DNA from: Acinetobacter pittii ANC 4050 | GTDB lineage: Bacteria; Pseudomonadota; Gammaproteobacteria; Pseudomonadales; Moraxellaceae | Assembly: GCF_000399685.1 (NCBI RefSeq) | Contig: NZ_KB976987.1 | Span: 1,503,184 to 1,567,183 of the forward strand | Length of the DNA: 64,000 nucleotides | Direction of reading: 5' to 3' | Part shown: positions 37,177 through 46,181 of the stretch, in pieces | Layout of the letters: every line of letters starts with the position of its first letter | How positions within the stretch are numbered: the first letter of the stretch is position 1 | Notes under the pieces: generated by a model | The model's input: the letters and a program-made list of their open reading frames with translations, nothing else | What the model was told of the DNA's origin: nothing | Databases searched by the model: none | Position numbers and translations under genes: made by a program

Positions 37177-37932
37177 TTACCAGGTCATGCCCGGATAAGT
37201 TCTTTGAATACTTTGCATTTCAGCCAACAAATAACCTAAATGCTCGGTATGCAATCCTTGTTTCGCACCACGGCGATAAGCACCATTCACAGCAACATTT
37301 AATTCAAAGCGCTTAAGCTCATCTGCAATGGTTTGGTTCCATTGTTCTTTTTCATTTGAAAAATCTGGAATCACGCCTTGTGCGACTAATGCTTGTTCGT
37401 CTGCACTCAGTTCAAATAACTCAGCGGTAAAACGCCATAAATTATTTAAACCGTCTTGTACACGTTGATGCGCTTCATCTGTGCTTAAACTTAAACGCTC
37501 CATCCAGCTTGTCGAAAAACGGATGTGATATTTCACTTCTTTTAAAGATTTCACTGCAAGCGCGCTTACTTCAGGAAGTGAGCTTTGCGCTAAAGCCGTA
37601 AATAAATGAAGATGGTAATGATCCATCAACCACTGACGTACAATCGTTTGAGCAAAATCACCATTGGGTTGTTCACATAACAATAGGTTTAAAAACTCAC
37701 GCTCAGTACGGAAATATGCAAGCTGATCTTCATCACGTTGAGCTTCATCATATTGACCAGCCAAAGTCAGAAAGTTTCTTGCTTGACCCAATAAGTCCAA
37801 ACCGATGTTTGCTAAAGCAATATCAATTTCAAGCTCAGGTGCATGCCCGCACCACTCAGCCAAACGCTGCGATAAAACCAGTTGACTGTCGCCAATATGT
37901 AATAAGAATTTAGATAAAACTGACTGATTCAT
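37177..37932 (-). CDS. paaC: Phenylacetyl-CoA epoxidase structural subunit (PaaC)
   Basis: The 251-residue helical ferritin-like subunit forms the stable scaffold with PaaA. Family segments are LGQARNFL and VKYHIRFSTSWMERL, with RRGAKQGLHTEHLGYLLAEMQ at the end. It lacks the full set of iron ligands, as expected. It lies between paaB and paaD. Confidence 0.94.
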   Translation of the reverse strand: MNQSVLSKFLLHIGDSQLVLSQRLAEWCGHAPELEIDIALANIGLDLLGQARNFLTLAGQYDEAQRDEDQLAYFRTEREFLNLLLCEQPNGDFAQTIVRQWLMDHYHLHLFTALAQSSLPEVSALAVKSLKEVKYHIRFSTSWMERLSLSTDEAHQRVQDGLNNLWRFTAELFELSADEQALVAQGVIPDFSNEKEQWNQTIADELKRFELNVAVNGAYRRGAKQGLHTEHLGYLLAEMQSIQRTYPGMTW

Positions 37933-37944
37933 GTGCCATTCCCC

Positions 37945-38235
37945 TTACATGTGCTCAATGCCATCTGGGATATGGTAAAAAGTCGGATGACGATAAACCT
38001 TGTCTAGAGAAGGATCAAAAAATTCAGCTTTTTCATCTGGCTGTGAAGATTTAATCAGTTCAGAACGAACCACCCAAATGCTAATTCCTTCGTTACGGCG
38101 CGTGTAAACATCACGCGCATGTTGCAGTGCGATTTCATCATCAGGTGCTCTTAAGCTGCCTACGTGACGGTGGCTTAAGCCTTGTTTACTACGTACAAAT
38201 ACTTCGTAAAGCGACCAGTTGTTTTTATCTTCCAT
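37945..38235 (-). CDS. paaB: Phenylacetyl-CoA epoxidase subunit PaaB
   Basis: Choosing the ATG at 38235 (GAGGA upstream) gives 96 residues, matching the usual 95. The sequence has YEVFVRSKQGLSHRHVGSL and ends with VYRHPTFYHIPDGIEHM, which are diagnostic for PaaB. PaaB bridges PaaAC heterodimers in the complex. Confidence 0.95.
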   Translation of the reverse strand: MEDKNNWSLYEVFVRSKQGLSHRHVGSLRAPDDEIALQHARDVYTRRNEGISIWVVRSELIKSSQPDEKAEFFDPSLDKVYRHPTFYHIPDGIEHM

Positions 38236-38267
38236 TTTGATTTCCTCAAATTTTTCCATAAATCTTG

Positions 38268-39206
38268 TTAAGCCACTTTGTTTGCTTCAAGCTGCTGCTT
38301 TTTCGCGTAGACCACTGCTGCATCACGAACCCATTTGCCGTTTTCCCATGCTTTACGGCGTGCTTCGATACGCTCGTGATTACATGGTCCACGTCCGGCA
38401 ATCACTTCATTAAATTCGTGCCAGTCGATCTCACCAAACTCATAGTGGCCTGTTTCTTCATTCAATTTTAAATCTGGGTCCGGCACTTCTAAGCCAAGCT
38501 GCAACACTTGTGGCACAGTGTTATCAACGAACTTTTGACGTAATTCATCGTTACTAAAACGTTTGATTTTCCATGCCATGCTTTGTGCGCTGTTTGGAGA
38601 ATGCTCATCACTTGGGCCAAACATCATCAGTGCTGGCCACCAGTAGCGATTTACTGCATCTTGTGCCATCTGCTTTTGTTCTGGTGTACCGTTTGCCAAA
38701 GCCATCATGGCTTCAAAACCTTGGCGTTGGTGGAAACTTTCTTCTTTACAGATACGTACCATTGCACGTGCATATGGTCCGTAAGAGGTACGGCAAAGTG
38801 CAACTTGGTTCACAATGGCTGCCCCATCGACAAGCCAGCCAATTGCAGCGACATCTGCCCAAGTCAAAGTTGGATAGTTAAAGATTGATGAGTATTTCAT
38901 TTTCCCATCAATTAATTTTTCCATCATGTCATCACGGTCAGCGCCTAAAGTTTCTGCTGCGCTGTACAAATACAAACCATGACCCGCTTCATCTTGTACC
39001 TTCGCCAATAAAACTGCTTTACGTTTTAAAGTTGGCGCACGAGTAATCCAGTTCCCTTCAGGCAACATACCTACAATTTCAGAATGGCCATGTTGCCCGA
39101 TTTGACGAATCAATGTTTTACGATAGGCATCAGGCATTTGATCCTTAGCCTCGATCGTAATTTCATTGGCAATATTTTGTTCAAATTTCTGGTAGTTGTT
39201 TTCCAT
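38268..39206 (-). CDS. paaA: Phenylacetyl-CoA epoxidase catalytic subunit (PaaA)
   Basis: The di-iron oxygenase subunit inserts one oxygen into the ring of phenylacetyl-CoA. The ligands are spread over ferritin-like helices, for example the ExxH in [21 protein letters not shown] and the later [16 protein letters not shown]. The ATG at 39206 gives 312 residues, close to the family; the open frame reaches upstream to 39269 without support. It is the first gene of the operon and divergent from paaZ. Confidence 0.95.
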   Translation of the reverse strand: MENNYQKFEQNIANEITIEAKDQMPDAYRKTLIRQIGQHGHSEIVGMLPEGNWITRAPTLKRKAVLLAKVQDEAGHGLYLYSAAETLGADRDDMMEKLIDGKMKYSSIFNYPTLTWADVAAIGWLVDGAAIVNQVALCRTSYGPYARAMVRICKEESFHQRQGFEAMMALANGTPEQKQMAQDAVNRYWWPALMMFGPSDEHSPNSAQSMAWKIKRFSNDELRQKFVDNTVPQVLQLGLEVPDPDLKLNEETGHYEFGEIDWHEFNEVIAGRGPCNHERIEARRKAWENGKWVRDAAVVYAKKQQLEANKVA

Positions 39207-39471
39207 TCTTTCATTCCCTGTAGGCATCACCCTTAAATCTATTTTTCGATACACTAAAAACAAAGTCAATCACTTTTTTAGTATCAAATTAAATACAACC
39301 AATAATTTGAAATTAAATATTTGAAATTATTGAATTTAAATCAACTATAAAAAACCTTTTTACTTTTTCAAATCAAAATAAAGTTGACTTTTTGACAAAT
39401 TAATCTGAAATTATGAATCATATTTTTGCAATTTTTATAATTGATGTATCACATAAAAAAGGAGTTTGGTC
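39207..39471. promoter_or_regulatory. Divergent paaA-paaZ promoter region
   Basis: The 265-bp region between the two paa units is very AT-rich. It contains repeated ATTTGAAATTA-like stretches near 39306-39345 and a TTGACA at about 39393. AAGGAG at 39459-39464 is the paaZ ribosome site. PaaX sites are expected here by analogy, but I could not mark a precise operator. Confidence 0.5.
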
Positions 39472-41574
39472 ATGCTTGAACAAGCACACCTAGAAGGAAC
39501 CTCAACTGACACAGATTTTCAGCAGTCTGAGCATCAACTGCCTCACCTTGCTTCTTATGTCTATGGAACATGGCATTCGACGGGCGAAGAACTACGTCCT
39601 GTTTATCATGCCATTACAGGTGAACCGATTTATGCCGTAAGTAGTCATGGCATTGATATGAAACGTGTTGTTCAATATGCCAAACAAAATGGTTCAGAAT
39701 TGGCTAACTGGACGTTTCATCAACGCGCTAATGCTTTAAAACAAATTGCCCAATATTTACTGGAACGTAAGGAAGAGTTTTATAAGCTTGCTTATGCAAC
39801 AGGTGCAACTCGTAAAGATGCATGGATTGATATTGAAGGTGGCATCCAGACATTATTTGCTTATTCAAGTTTGGTTCGCCGTGAACTCAATGACGAAAAA
39901 ATTATTACCGAAGACAGCTGGATTCAGTTATCTAAAAATGGAACTTTTGGTGCTAAACACATTTTAAGTCCTAAAGCGGGTGTTGCCGTTCACATTAATG
40001 CTTTTAACTTCCCAATTTGGGGAATGCTTGAAAAGATCGCTCCGACGCTACTCGCAGGTGTGCCATGTATTGTTAAACCCGCGACCGATGGTGCTCAATT
40101 AACTCAAGCGGTTGTAAAAGCCATTGAAGAAGCACATGTATTACCAAAAGGCTCGCTACAACTCATTTGCGGTCAGACTTATGACTTGTTAGAACAGTTA
40201 GGCCCACAAGACTGCGTTACGTTTACAGGTTCTGCCTACACAGGTCAAAAACTACGTAACCACCCTCACCTCAATAAATATTCGATTCCATTTAGCATGG
40301 AAGCTGACTCGGTAAACAGTGCAATTTTAAGCCCTGAGGCAAATGAAGAAACTGTCGATTTATTTGTGCGTGAAGTCTTCCGTGAAATGACGACAAAAGC
40401 AGGTCAAAAATGTACTGCAATTCGTCGTGCTTTCGTTCCTGAAAACTTGTTAACGACTGTACAAGAGAAGCTAAGCGCCAAACTTGCTAAAGTTGTGGTG
40501 GGTGATCCTCAAAAAGAAGAAACCACCATGGGTGCTTTAGCGAGCATTAAACAAAAACATGACGTTGCAGAAAAAGTTGCCGAGCTTAGCAAAGATGCAA
40601 AAATTGTTTTTGGTGGCAATGATAGCTTTACGTTTAATGCGGACCATCCTGAAAAAGGTGCTTTTTTCGCTCCAACTTTATTGGTGTGCGAACAGCCTTT
40701 ACAAGCGACGAATGTTCATACCACAGAGGCTTTCGGCCCTGTATGTACTCTCATGCCATATCAAAACATTGAAGAGCTTAGCGATCTTGTTTCACGTGGT
40801 GAAGGTAGCTTAGTGGCTTCTGTCGTTAAAAATAACGATGAGAATATCGAACAGATTATTCAAAAAATTGCACCTTGGCATGGACGTGTACATGTACTCG
40901 ATGCAGAGTCAGCAAAAGAAAGTACAGGACATGGTTCTCCACTTCCTCATCTTGTACACGGCGGCCCTGGTCGTGCAGGTGGCGGTGAAGAGTTAGGTGG
41001 TATTCGTGCCGTTAAACACTACATGCAGCGTACTGCAATTCAAGGTTCTCCAAATAGCCTGACTCAAATTACCCACTCATGGACTGCTGGCTCAAAAGTT
41101 AATGAAGACCGCGTACATCCATTTAAAAAGTCTTTTGATGAGTTAGTAATTGGTGAACGCTTATTAACAGCGCGTCGTACAGTAACCGAAGCTGATATTG
41201 TCAATTTCGCTTGTTTAAGCGGTGACTACTTCTATGCACATACTGACAAAATTGCAGCTGCCGAGTCTTTCTTTGGTGAACGTGTAGCACATGGATATTT
41301 CATTGTGTCTGCCGCAGCAGGTCTATTTGTAGATGCAGCACAAGGCCCTGTAATTGCCAATTATGGTATGGACAACTTACGTTTTGTTGAACCGGTTAAA
41401 ATTGGTGACTCAATCCAAGTTGAACTCACCTGTAAACAAAAAACACCTAAACCACAAAAAGACCCGTCTCAGCCTGCACATGGCGTTGTGGTATGGGATA
41501 TTAAAGTCAAAAACCAACGCGGTGAACTTGTCGCAACTTACGACATTTTAACTTTAGTTGCTCGCGAGGCTTAA
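39472..41574 (+). CDS. paaZ: Bifunctional oxepin-CoA hydrolase / aldehyde dehydrogenase (PaaZ)
   Basis: The 700-residue fusion has an N-terminal aldehyde dehydrogenase domain (about 1-520) with the Cys in TTKAGQKCTAIRRAF, and a C-terminal MaoC-like hotdog hydratase domain (about 550-690) with FACLSGDYFYAHTD and VAHGYFIVSAAAGL. It opens the oxepin ring and oxidises the aldehyde formed. The ATG at 39472 has AAGGAG 7 nt upstream; a TTG two codons earlier is too close to it. It is divergent from paaA. Confidence 0.95.
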   Translation: MLEQAHLEGTSTDTDFQQSEHQLPHLASYVYGTWHSTGEELRPVYHAITGEPIYAVSSHGIDMKRVVQYAKQNGSELANWTFHQRANALKQIAQYLLERKEEFYKLAYATGATRKDAWIDIEGGIQTLFAYSSLVRRELNDEKIITEDSWIQLSKNGTFGAKHILSPKAGVAVHINAFNFPIWGMLEKIAPTLLAGVPCIVKPATDGAQLTQAVVKAIEEAHVLPKGSLQLICGQTYDLLEQLGPQDCVTFTGSAYTGQKLRNHPHLNKYSIPFSMEADSVNSAILSPEANEETVDLFVREVFREMTTKAGQKCTAIRRAFVPENLLTTVQEKLSAKLAKVVVGDPQKEETTMGALASIKQKHDVAEKVAELSKDAKIVFGGNDSFTFNADHPEKGAFFAPTLLVCEQPLQATNVHTTEAFGPVCTLMPYQNIEELSDLVSRGEGSLVASVVKNNDENIEQIIQKIAPWHGRVHVLDAESAKESTGHGSPLPHLVHGGPGRAGGGEELGGIRAVKHYMQRTAIQGSPNSLTQITHSWTAGSKVNEDRVHPFKKSFDELVIGERLLTARRTVTEADIVNFACLSGDYFYAHTDKIAAAESFFGERVAHGYFIVSAAAGLFVDAAQGPVIANYGMDNLRFVEPVKIGDSIQVELTCKQKTPKPQKDPSQPAHGVVVWDIKVKNQRGELVATYDILTLVAREA

Positions 41575-41580
41575 TGTTTA

Positions 41581-41619
41581 AAATGAGATGGGGTCACCTC
41601 GTCCCCATCTCATTTTTTT
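41581..41619 (+). terminator. Strong bidirectional terminator between paaZ and sdaA
   Basis: A 13-bp perfect stem (AAATGAGATGGGG / CCCCATCTCATTT) with a 9-nt loop is followed by a T-run, 6 bp after the paaZ stop. It also faces the end of the minus-strand serine dehydratase gene. Confidence 0.9.
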
Positions 41620-42997
41620 AACACTCAATGGCGTTAACAGCGAGACCGCCTTTTGAAGTCTCTTTATATTTTTCAGACATATCTTTACCTGTTTCCTTCA
41701 TAGTCTGAATGACTTTATCTAGTGTGACAAAGTGTTCATCGTCATCATGAAGTGCCATTTGGGCTGCATTAATGGCTTTTACGGCTGCAATTGCATTTCG
41801 TTCAATGCAAGGCACCTAAACCAAACCACCAATCGGGTCACACGTTAACCCTAAATTATGTTCAAGCCCAATTTCAGCCGCATGCTCCACTTGCTCAGGT
41901 GATGCTCCTAAAATCTCGGCTAAACCCGCCGAAGCCATCGCACACGCCGAGCCGACTTCGCCCTGACACCCTACTTCTGCACCAGAAATAGAAGCATTGA
42001 GTTTACATAAAATGCCAACGGCTGCCGCACTTAAAAAAAAGCGAACCACTTTATCTTCGGAAAAGTCTTTAGAGAAAGTCACGTAGTAATATAAAACCGC
42101 CGGAATAATTCCTGCGGCCCCATTTGTAGGTGCCGTCACTACTCGACCGCCAGCAGCATTTTCTTCATTTACCGCTAAGGCAAATAAATTGACCCATTCC
42201 ATCGCATGAAAAGTCGTCACAATCAGGTTTGAGTTTTTCTTATTTAATAACTTATCGTGAATTTTTTTAGCCCGACGTTTTACGTTTAATCCGCCCGGTA
42301 ATATGCCTTCATTAATTAATCCGTTGTGAATACATTGCTGCATCACTTTCCAGATTTCCATAATCTTGCTACGAATCTCAGCTTCACTACGCCAGCTTTT
42401 TTCATTTTCAAGCATTAACTCACTCACTGATAAATGATGAGTTCTACATAAGCTTAAAAGCTCAGCCGCACTGTGAAACGGATATGGAACCTTAACGTCG
42501 TTAGTTTCAGTTTGAGTTGTTGCTAATTGCCTTTGGCTAACAATAAAACCGCCACCAACCGAATAGTAAGTTTCTGCATATAAAATTTCTTGAGCCTCGT
42601 TATACGCAATCAGTTCCATTGCATTGGGGTGATAAGGCAAAGATTCATCTAAAAAAAGCACATCATGCTTATAGTCAAAAGAAATAGTCTTTTGCTGATT
42701 AAGCTGGATGGCTTTATTTTCAAGAACATCTTCAATCAAGCTTGTACTTACTTGGGTATCAATATGTTCAGGATCAAAACCCATTAAACCTAACAGAACA
42801 GCCTTATCTGTCGCATGACCAACACCAGTTGCCGACAGCGAACCGTATAACTTCACCTGAACTCTTACCGTTGCTTGTAAATCGTTTTGCTTCAATAAAT
42901 CATCCACAAAACTGTATGCCGCTCGCATTGGTCCAACTGTATGGGAGCTAGATGGGCCGATTCCAATTTTAAAAAGATCAAATACACTAATAAACAC
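41618..42997 (-). pseudogene. sdaA: L-serine dehydratase, interrupted by an in-frame amber codon
   Basis: The gene would encode 459 residues of a one-chain bacterial L-serine ammonia-lyase with a [4Fe-4S] cluster (serine to pyruvate and ammonia). The start IGIGPSSSHTVGPMRAAYSF and [13 protein letters not shown] are typical. A TAG at 41816-41818 cuts the frame at codon 394, directly after LTCDPIGGLV; the expected codon is CAG. The frame then continues without gaps into [22 protein letters not shown] and ends in Cys. The stop removes the third cluster cysteine (position 397) and the C-terminal Cys that caps the iron in this family. The first part alone should therefore be inactive unless the amber codon is suppressed. 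Confidence 0.85.
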
Positions 42998-43012
42998 GTG
43001 GTCCTACCTTCG

Positions 43013-43348
43013 ATTCATTATTATTCGTATGTTCGTCATTATTATGTCCTTTCGGATAGTTCTAAAATTATCATTAAACCGTCTATAAAGCACTGAAAAT
43101 AAATGGCTCATAGCCTAAAAACAACGCAATCAATACAACATTTTCTATTTTTTTAAATAGTAGATTTTTCTATTAAATTGAATGATAAATTCTTCAGCAA
43201 AATTGTATGATTTGCATATACTGTTCCATTGACGGATAACCGTCAAAAAGGTTCCTATCCATTCAGCTCAATTATTTTTACAAGATCAGTCAGGCTTATC
43301 TTGTAGAAATTGTGCTGCATAAAACTTTTTAAGTTTGAGTCACTTCAT
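43013..43348. other. Gap between sdaA and the EamA gene with an inverted repeat
   Basis: No gene is seen. A perfect repeat TTGACGG-ATAA-CCGTCAA (43229-43246) lies about 100 bp before the exporter start. It could be an operator or a leader hairpin. The rest is AT-rich and should hold the two divergent promoters. Confidence 0.5.
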
Positions 43349-44257
43349 ATGAATGCGCCAACAGAAACAAAATTTTCCCTAACTTATTATACGGGTTTCT
43401 TATCTGTACTATTTGCTGCATTTTTATGGGGTACTGCCGGTACCGCAGCATCTTTTGCAAAAGGCATTAGTCCTGTCGTGATTGCCACTATATCTGTAGG
43501 TTTTGGAGGGTTAATTCACACATTTTTAAGTTTAAAAGCAATTAAGAAAGATTACCGAAAGCTTTTTAACTATAAAAAGAAAGTATTTATTGCCGTTGTT
43601 GTTTCAATTCTTTGCCCTTTCGCATTCTATTCATCGGTCTCGTTAGCGGGTGTTTCCATCGGTACAGTCATTTCAATTGGCTGTGCTCCTTTGTTTTCGG
43701 TCATGCTCGAATGGTTATTAGATAAACGCAAACTCTCTATAAAATGGCTTATTAGTTTTATTTTAGGCTTTTTAGGAGTCGTCCTACTTTCGTATTCAGG
43801 TGAACATAGTCATCAACAACAAGTCGTACAATCTGATCGTCTTTTAGGTGTATTTTTTGGCTTACTCTCTAGCCTGAGCTATGCAACATATTCTTGGATA
43901 ATGAGAACCCTAATTCGTCAAGATGTCGACTCAAGAGCTGCTATGGGAGTGATTTTCGGTATCTCCGCAGTTCTGTTATTACCTACATTATTTATTACAG
44001 CAACTCACCTATTTGATTACCCAACAAACCTTTGGGTTGCGATTTATATTCCAATTGTTCCTATGTTTTTGGGCTATTTATTTTTTAGCTTTGGTCTTAA
44101 AAGAATTCCTGCGAGTCAAGCCATGACTTTAGCACTCGTCGAAATTCCAGTTGCAGCATTATTAGCAGTTGTTGTAGTAGGTGAAAGTTTAACAATGCAT
44201 AGTTATGTAGGTTTAATTCTTATTTTCCTATGCGTTATTGTTCTCACCAAGAAATAA
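43349..44257 (+). CDS. EamA-family (DMT superfamily) inner-membrane transporter
   Basis: From the ATG at 43349 the protein has 302 residues and ten hydrophobic segments, in two EamA repeats (the first begins FAAFLWGTAGTAASFAKGISP, the second after about residue 160). Such proteins mostly export amino acids or metabolites. The substrate cannot be told. Divergence from the serine dehydratase gene might hint at amino acids, but no more than that. An upstream Met at 43310 lacks support. Confidence 0.85.
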   Translation: MNAPTETKFSLTYYTGFLSVLFAAFLWGTAGTAASFAKGISPVVIATISVGFGGLIHTFLSLKAIKKDYRKLFNYKKKVFIAVVVSILCPFAFYSSVSLAGVSIGTVISIGCAPLFSVMLEWLLDKRKLSIKWLISFILGFLGVVLLSYSGEHSHQQQVVQSDRLLGVFFGLLSSLSYATYSWIMRTLIRQDVDSRAAMGVIFGISAVLLLPTLFITATHLFDYPTNLWVAIYIPIVPMFLGYLFFSFGLKRIPASQAMTLALVEIPVAALLAVVVVGESLTMHSYVGLILIFLCVIVLTKK

Positions 44258-44340
44258 AGTTCTAGTAATAAATAAACAGTAGAAATTTGAAAATTTACGC
44301 AATCAATCAAAACTAATTTACAGAATCGAAAATTTATCTT

Positions 44341-44371
44341 ATGGACTGTTATAAATTACAGTCCATTTTTC
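44341..44371 (+). terminator. Terminator after the EamA gene
   Basis: ATGGACTGT / ACAGTCCAT, a perfect 9-bp stem with an 8-nt loop, is followed by TTTTT, 84 bp after the stop codon. Confidence 0.8.
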
Positions 44372-44477
44372 AGTATTAAAGCGTATAAAAAACGACCACA
44401 GAACATTAGCCATTAGTCGCACCTCTCTATTTTTATTCATTTTTACTGGTAAAGTGCTTTACATGGTTTGATACAAC

Positions 44478-44557
44478 CTACTTAACTCAGATGCATAATT
44501 CACCTGTTCTTGCATCTGAAGTTTTTCTGCCTCTAGTCCGCTAGAGGCTTTTTTTTA
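44478..44557 (+). ncRNA. Candidate small RNA with its own terminator
   Basis: In the 367-bp gap after the EamA gene a 9-bp hairpin (TCAGATGCA / TGCATCTGA, 44487-44519) is followed 9 bp later by a strong terminator: GCCTCTAG-TCCG-CTAGAGGC at 44529-44548, then eight T. The EamA gene already has its own terminator upstream. This unit therefore looks like a separate short transcript of roughly 80 nt. The 5' end and promoter are guesses; a palindromic GTAAAG-TG-CTTTAC lies just before it. Confidence 0.45.
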
Positions 44558-44572
44558 TTACTTAATAAAAAA

Positions 44573-44592
44573 AGCCTGCATTTCAGCAGACT
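44573..44592 (-). terminator. Terminator after the lipoprotein gene
   Basis: On the minus strand AGTCTGC and GCAGGCT pair (one G-T) around a 6-nt loop and are followed by a run of T. It lies 32 bp beyond the lipoprotein stop. Confidence 0.75.
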
Positions 44593-44624
44593 TTTATTTC
44601 ACGATTTAATTTAGCAAAGCTTAA

Positions 44625-45059
44625 TTAACCACAGGTTGCCTGAGTAATTTTCTTAGTTGCTGGATCAATAGTCACTGTAACTCGGTTTGTACGATAATCC
44701 ATAGTCATAGGCTGACCTGGAGCTACTTTACGCACAATTTCCGATTGAGTTTTTTGCTTAATTTGGTCATCAGTAAGTCCAGATTGACCTATCAATTTTT
44801 GAGCTTCTTCTGCTACACAGTTTGCTTGATTATCACGGAATAATTTCCATTCTTCAACGACTTGGCCGTTTGGTAAATGACAATACCCAACCTGTCCATT
44901 TGCTTCATTTCTAATTTCTAATTTCCCGCCTTGTTCAACACAATATTGACTAGCTGGGTTTGGTGAACCAATTTTTGGTGGAGTTGAATCTTTATGTTGT
45001 GCAGATGAACAAGCCGTTAACGAAACAAGCGCTAAACCAAGAAAGATAATTTTTTTCAT
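44625..45059 (-). CDS. Lipoprotein with DUF333 and I78-like inhibitor domains
   Basis: From the ATG at 45059 the 144-residue protein has a lipoprotein signal peptide with the lipobox LTAC, so it is anchored to a membrane in the periplasm. The first domain (ASQYCVEQGGKLEIRNEANGQVGYCHLPNG) is DUF333 (hemolysin-like). The second (LIGQSGLTDDQIKQKT ... RTNRVTVTIDPATKKITQATCG) resembles peptidase inhibitor I78. The combination suggests control of a protease or envelope protection. Function is not established. Confidence 0.85.
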   Translation of the reverse strand: MKKIIFLGLALVSLTACSSAQHKDSTPPKIGSPNPASQYCVEQGGKLEIRNEANGQVGYCHLPNGQVVEEWKLFRDNQANCVAEEAQKLIGQSGLTDDQIKQKTQSEIVRKVAPGQPMTMDYRTNRVTVTIDPATKKITQATCG

Positions 45060-45221
45060 AAATTTTTGCTTCTTAATAAAAAAAATAAAGATATCAAAAA
45101 AATTCATGTTTCATGGGTCTTGTTTACAATAAAAAACTCTCTTAGCAATTTTATTAACCGCTCTTTAATTGATTGGAATTTAAAATATTCTGTCCTAAAA
45201 ACAATTATTAAAATATTGTAA

Positions 45222-45686
45222 TTAAGGTCTTTCTAAAATTCGTGCACCGGAACCTTCTTGTCCTAAAACATCTTCAGGATTTCTTAAAGGGCATTGCTCT
45301 AGTGACAAGCAACCACAGCCAATACACCAGTCCATTTCATCGCGGAGTCTAGTTAATTTTTGAATACGCTCATCCAGATCTTTTCGCCAATGGCTTGATA
45401 ACTCTTTCCACTGTTTGGCTGTTAATTTGCTTCCCATAGGATATGCACTAAGAGCTGCTTTAATTTCATCTAAGGAAATCCCTACTCTTTGAGCAACTTT
45501 AATAATCGCAATATATCTTAAAACGATTAATGGGAAACGGCGTTGATTACCATTCGTTCTTAGACTTTTTATGAGCCCTTTCGCTTCATAAAAATGCAGA
45601 GTCGAGACAGGAACTCCACTCCTTTTTGCTACTTCACCCACTGTCAACACTCGACTAGGGTCAGCTTTTTTATTTTCGCTTATCAT
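45222..45686 (-). CDS. soxR: Redox-sensing regulator SoxR
   Basis: The 154-residue MerR-family protein has the N-terminal helix-turn-helix ([26 protein letters not shown]) and the SoxR-specific [2Fe-2S] cluster motif [12 protein letters not shown], with Cys121, 124, 126 and 132. It senses redox-cycling compounds or superoxide. The start at 45686 is set by GAGGT. No soxS gene is next to it, as is common outside enterobacteria. Confidence 0.95.
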   Translation of the reverse strand: MISENKKADPSRVLTVGEVAKRSGVPVSTLHFYEAKGLIKSLRTNGNQRRFPLIVLRYIAIIKVAQRVGISLDEIKAALSAYPMGSKLTAKQWKELSSHWRKDLDERIQKLTRLRDEMDWCIGCGCLSLEQCPLRNPEDVLGQEGSGARILERP

Positions 45687-45691
45687 GATTG

Positions 45692-45738
45692 ACCTCAACT
45701 TTACTCGAGGTTATAAGAGAGCCTCTGTGTTTTGTCAA
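45692..45738 (-). promoter_or_regulatory. soxR promoter and SoxR box
   Basis: ACCTCAACTTTACTCGAGGT (45692-45711) is close to the E. coli soxS SoxR box CCTCAAGTTAACTTGAGG. Just upstream on the minus strand are TTGACA (45733-45738) and TATAAC (45710-45715), spaced 17 bp, a very good promoter. The box lies over the likely transcription start and the ribosome site of soxR, which suggests autoregulation. Confidence 0.7.
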
Positions 45739-45887
45739 ATGAATAAACCAAGCAACTTGACTGCTAAGAGCCATTTTTCTGAGTTTGTTGGCCTTAACTT
45801 TTCGATAAAACCTGAGAGGATAAATGTGATGAGATTATTAATTTAGGAAGTCTATAAAATGAGTTGCTAACATTTAAAGTTAAGAAA

Positions 45888-46181
45888 TTAATTTTGTAGA
45901 GTACATGGGCATCCGCAAATCCAAAACATGTTGTAAACAAAAGGCATTGGTGCTCCTAGAGGATAGACCTTAGCTTGTTCGATTTTATAAGTTTTTTTAC
46001 GTGACTCAATGTGAAGTATATTATCGTAACGAGCAACAACGATTCCCTTTTTATATAATTTTTTTCGTTCATTCTTTGCATCAAATTTATATACCAAAAA
46101 GTAAACTTTTTCTCCTACGCTGATCTTTGAATGATTAACCATAATGTAACCATTACAATACTTACATTGCCAATCTTTCAT
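45888..46181 (-). CDS. Small hypothetical protein with Cys pairs
   Basis: The 97-residue protein opens with a CKYC pair (MKDWQCKYCNGYI) and has a second Cys group near the end (WICGCPCTLQN), a spacing that could hold zinc. The middle (GEKVYFLVYKFDAKNERKKLYKKGIVVARYDNILHIESRKK) reads like a small beta-rich domain. I do not recognise a family. It has no operon partner and lies beside a long AT-rich gap. Confidence 0.55.
   Translation of the reverse strand: MKDWQCKYCNGYIMVNHSKISVGEKVYFLVYKFDAKNERKKLYKKGIVVARYDNILHIESRKKTYKIEQAKVYPLGAPMPFVYNMFWICGCPCTLQN

Noticed and set aside
39466..39471. TTG at 39466 as the paaZ start
   Set aside because: It lies 1 nt after the AAGGAG site; the ATG at 39472 has proper 7-nt spacing.
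41618..41815. Separate 65-residue gene after the serine dehydratase
   Set aside because: It is the in-frame C-terminus of the dehydratase after the amber codon, not an independent gene.
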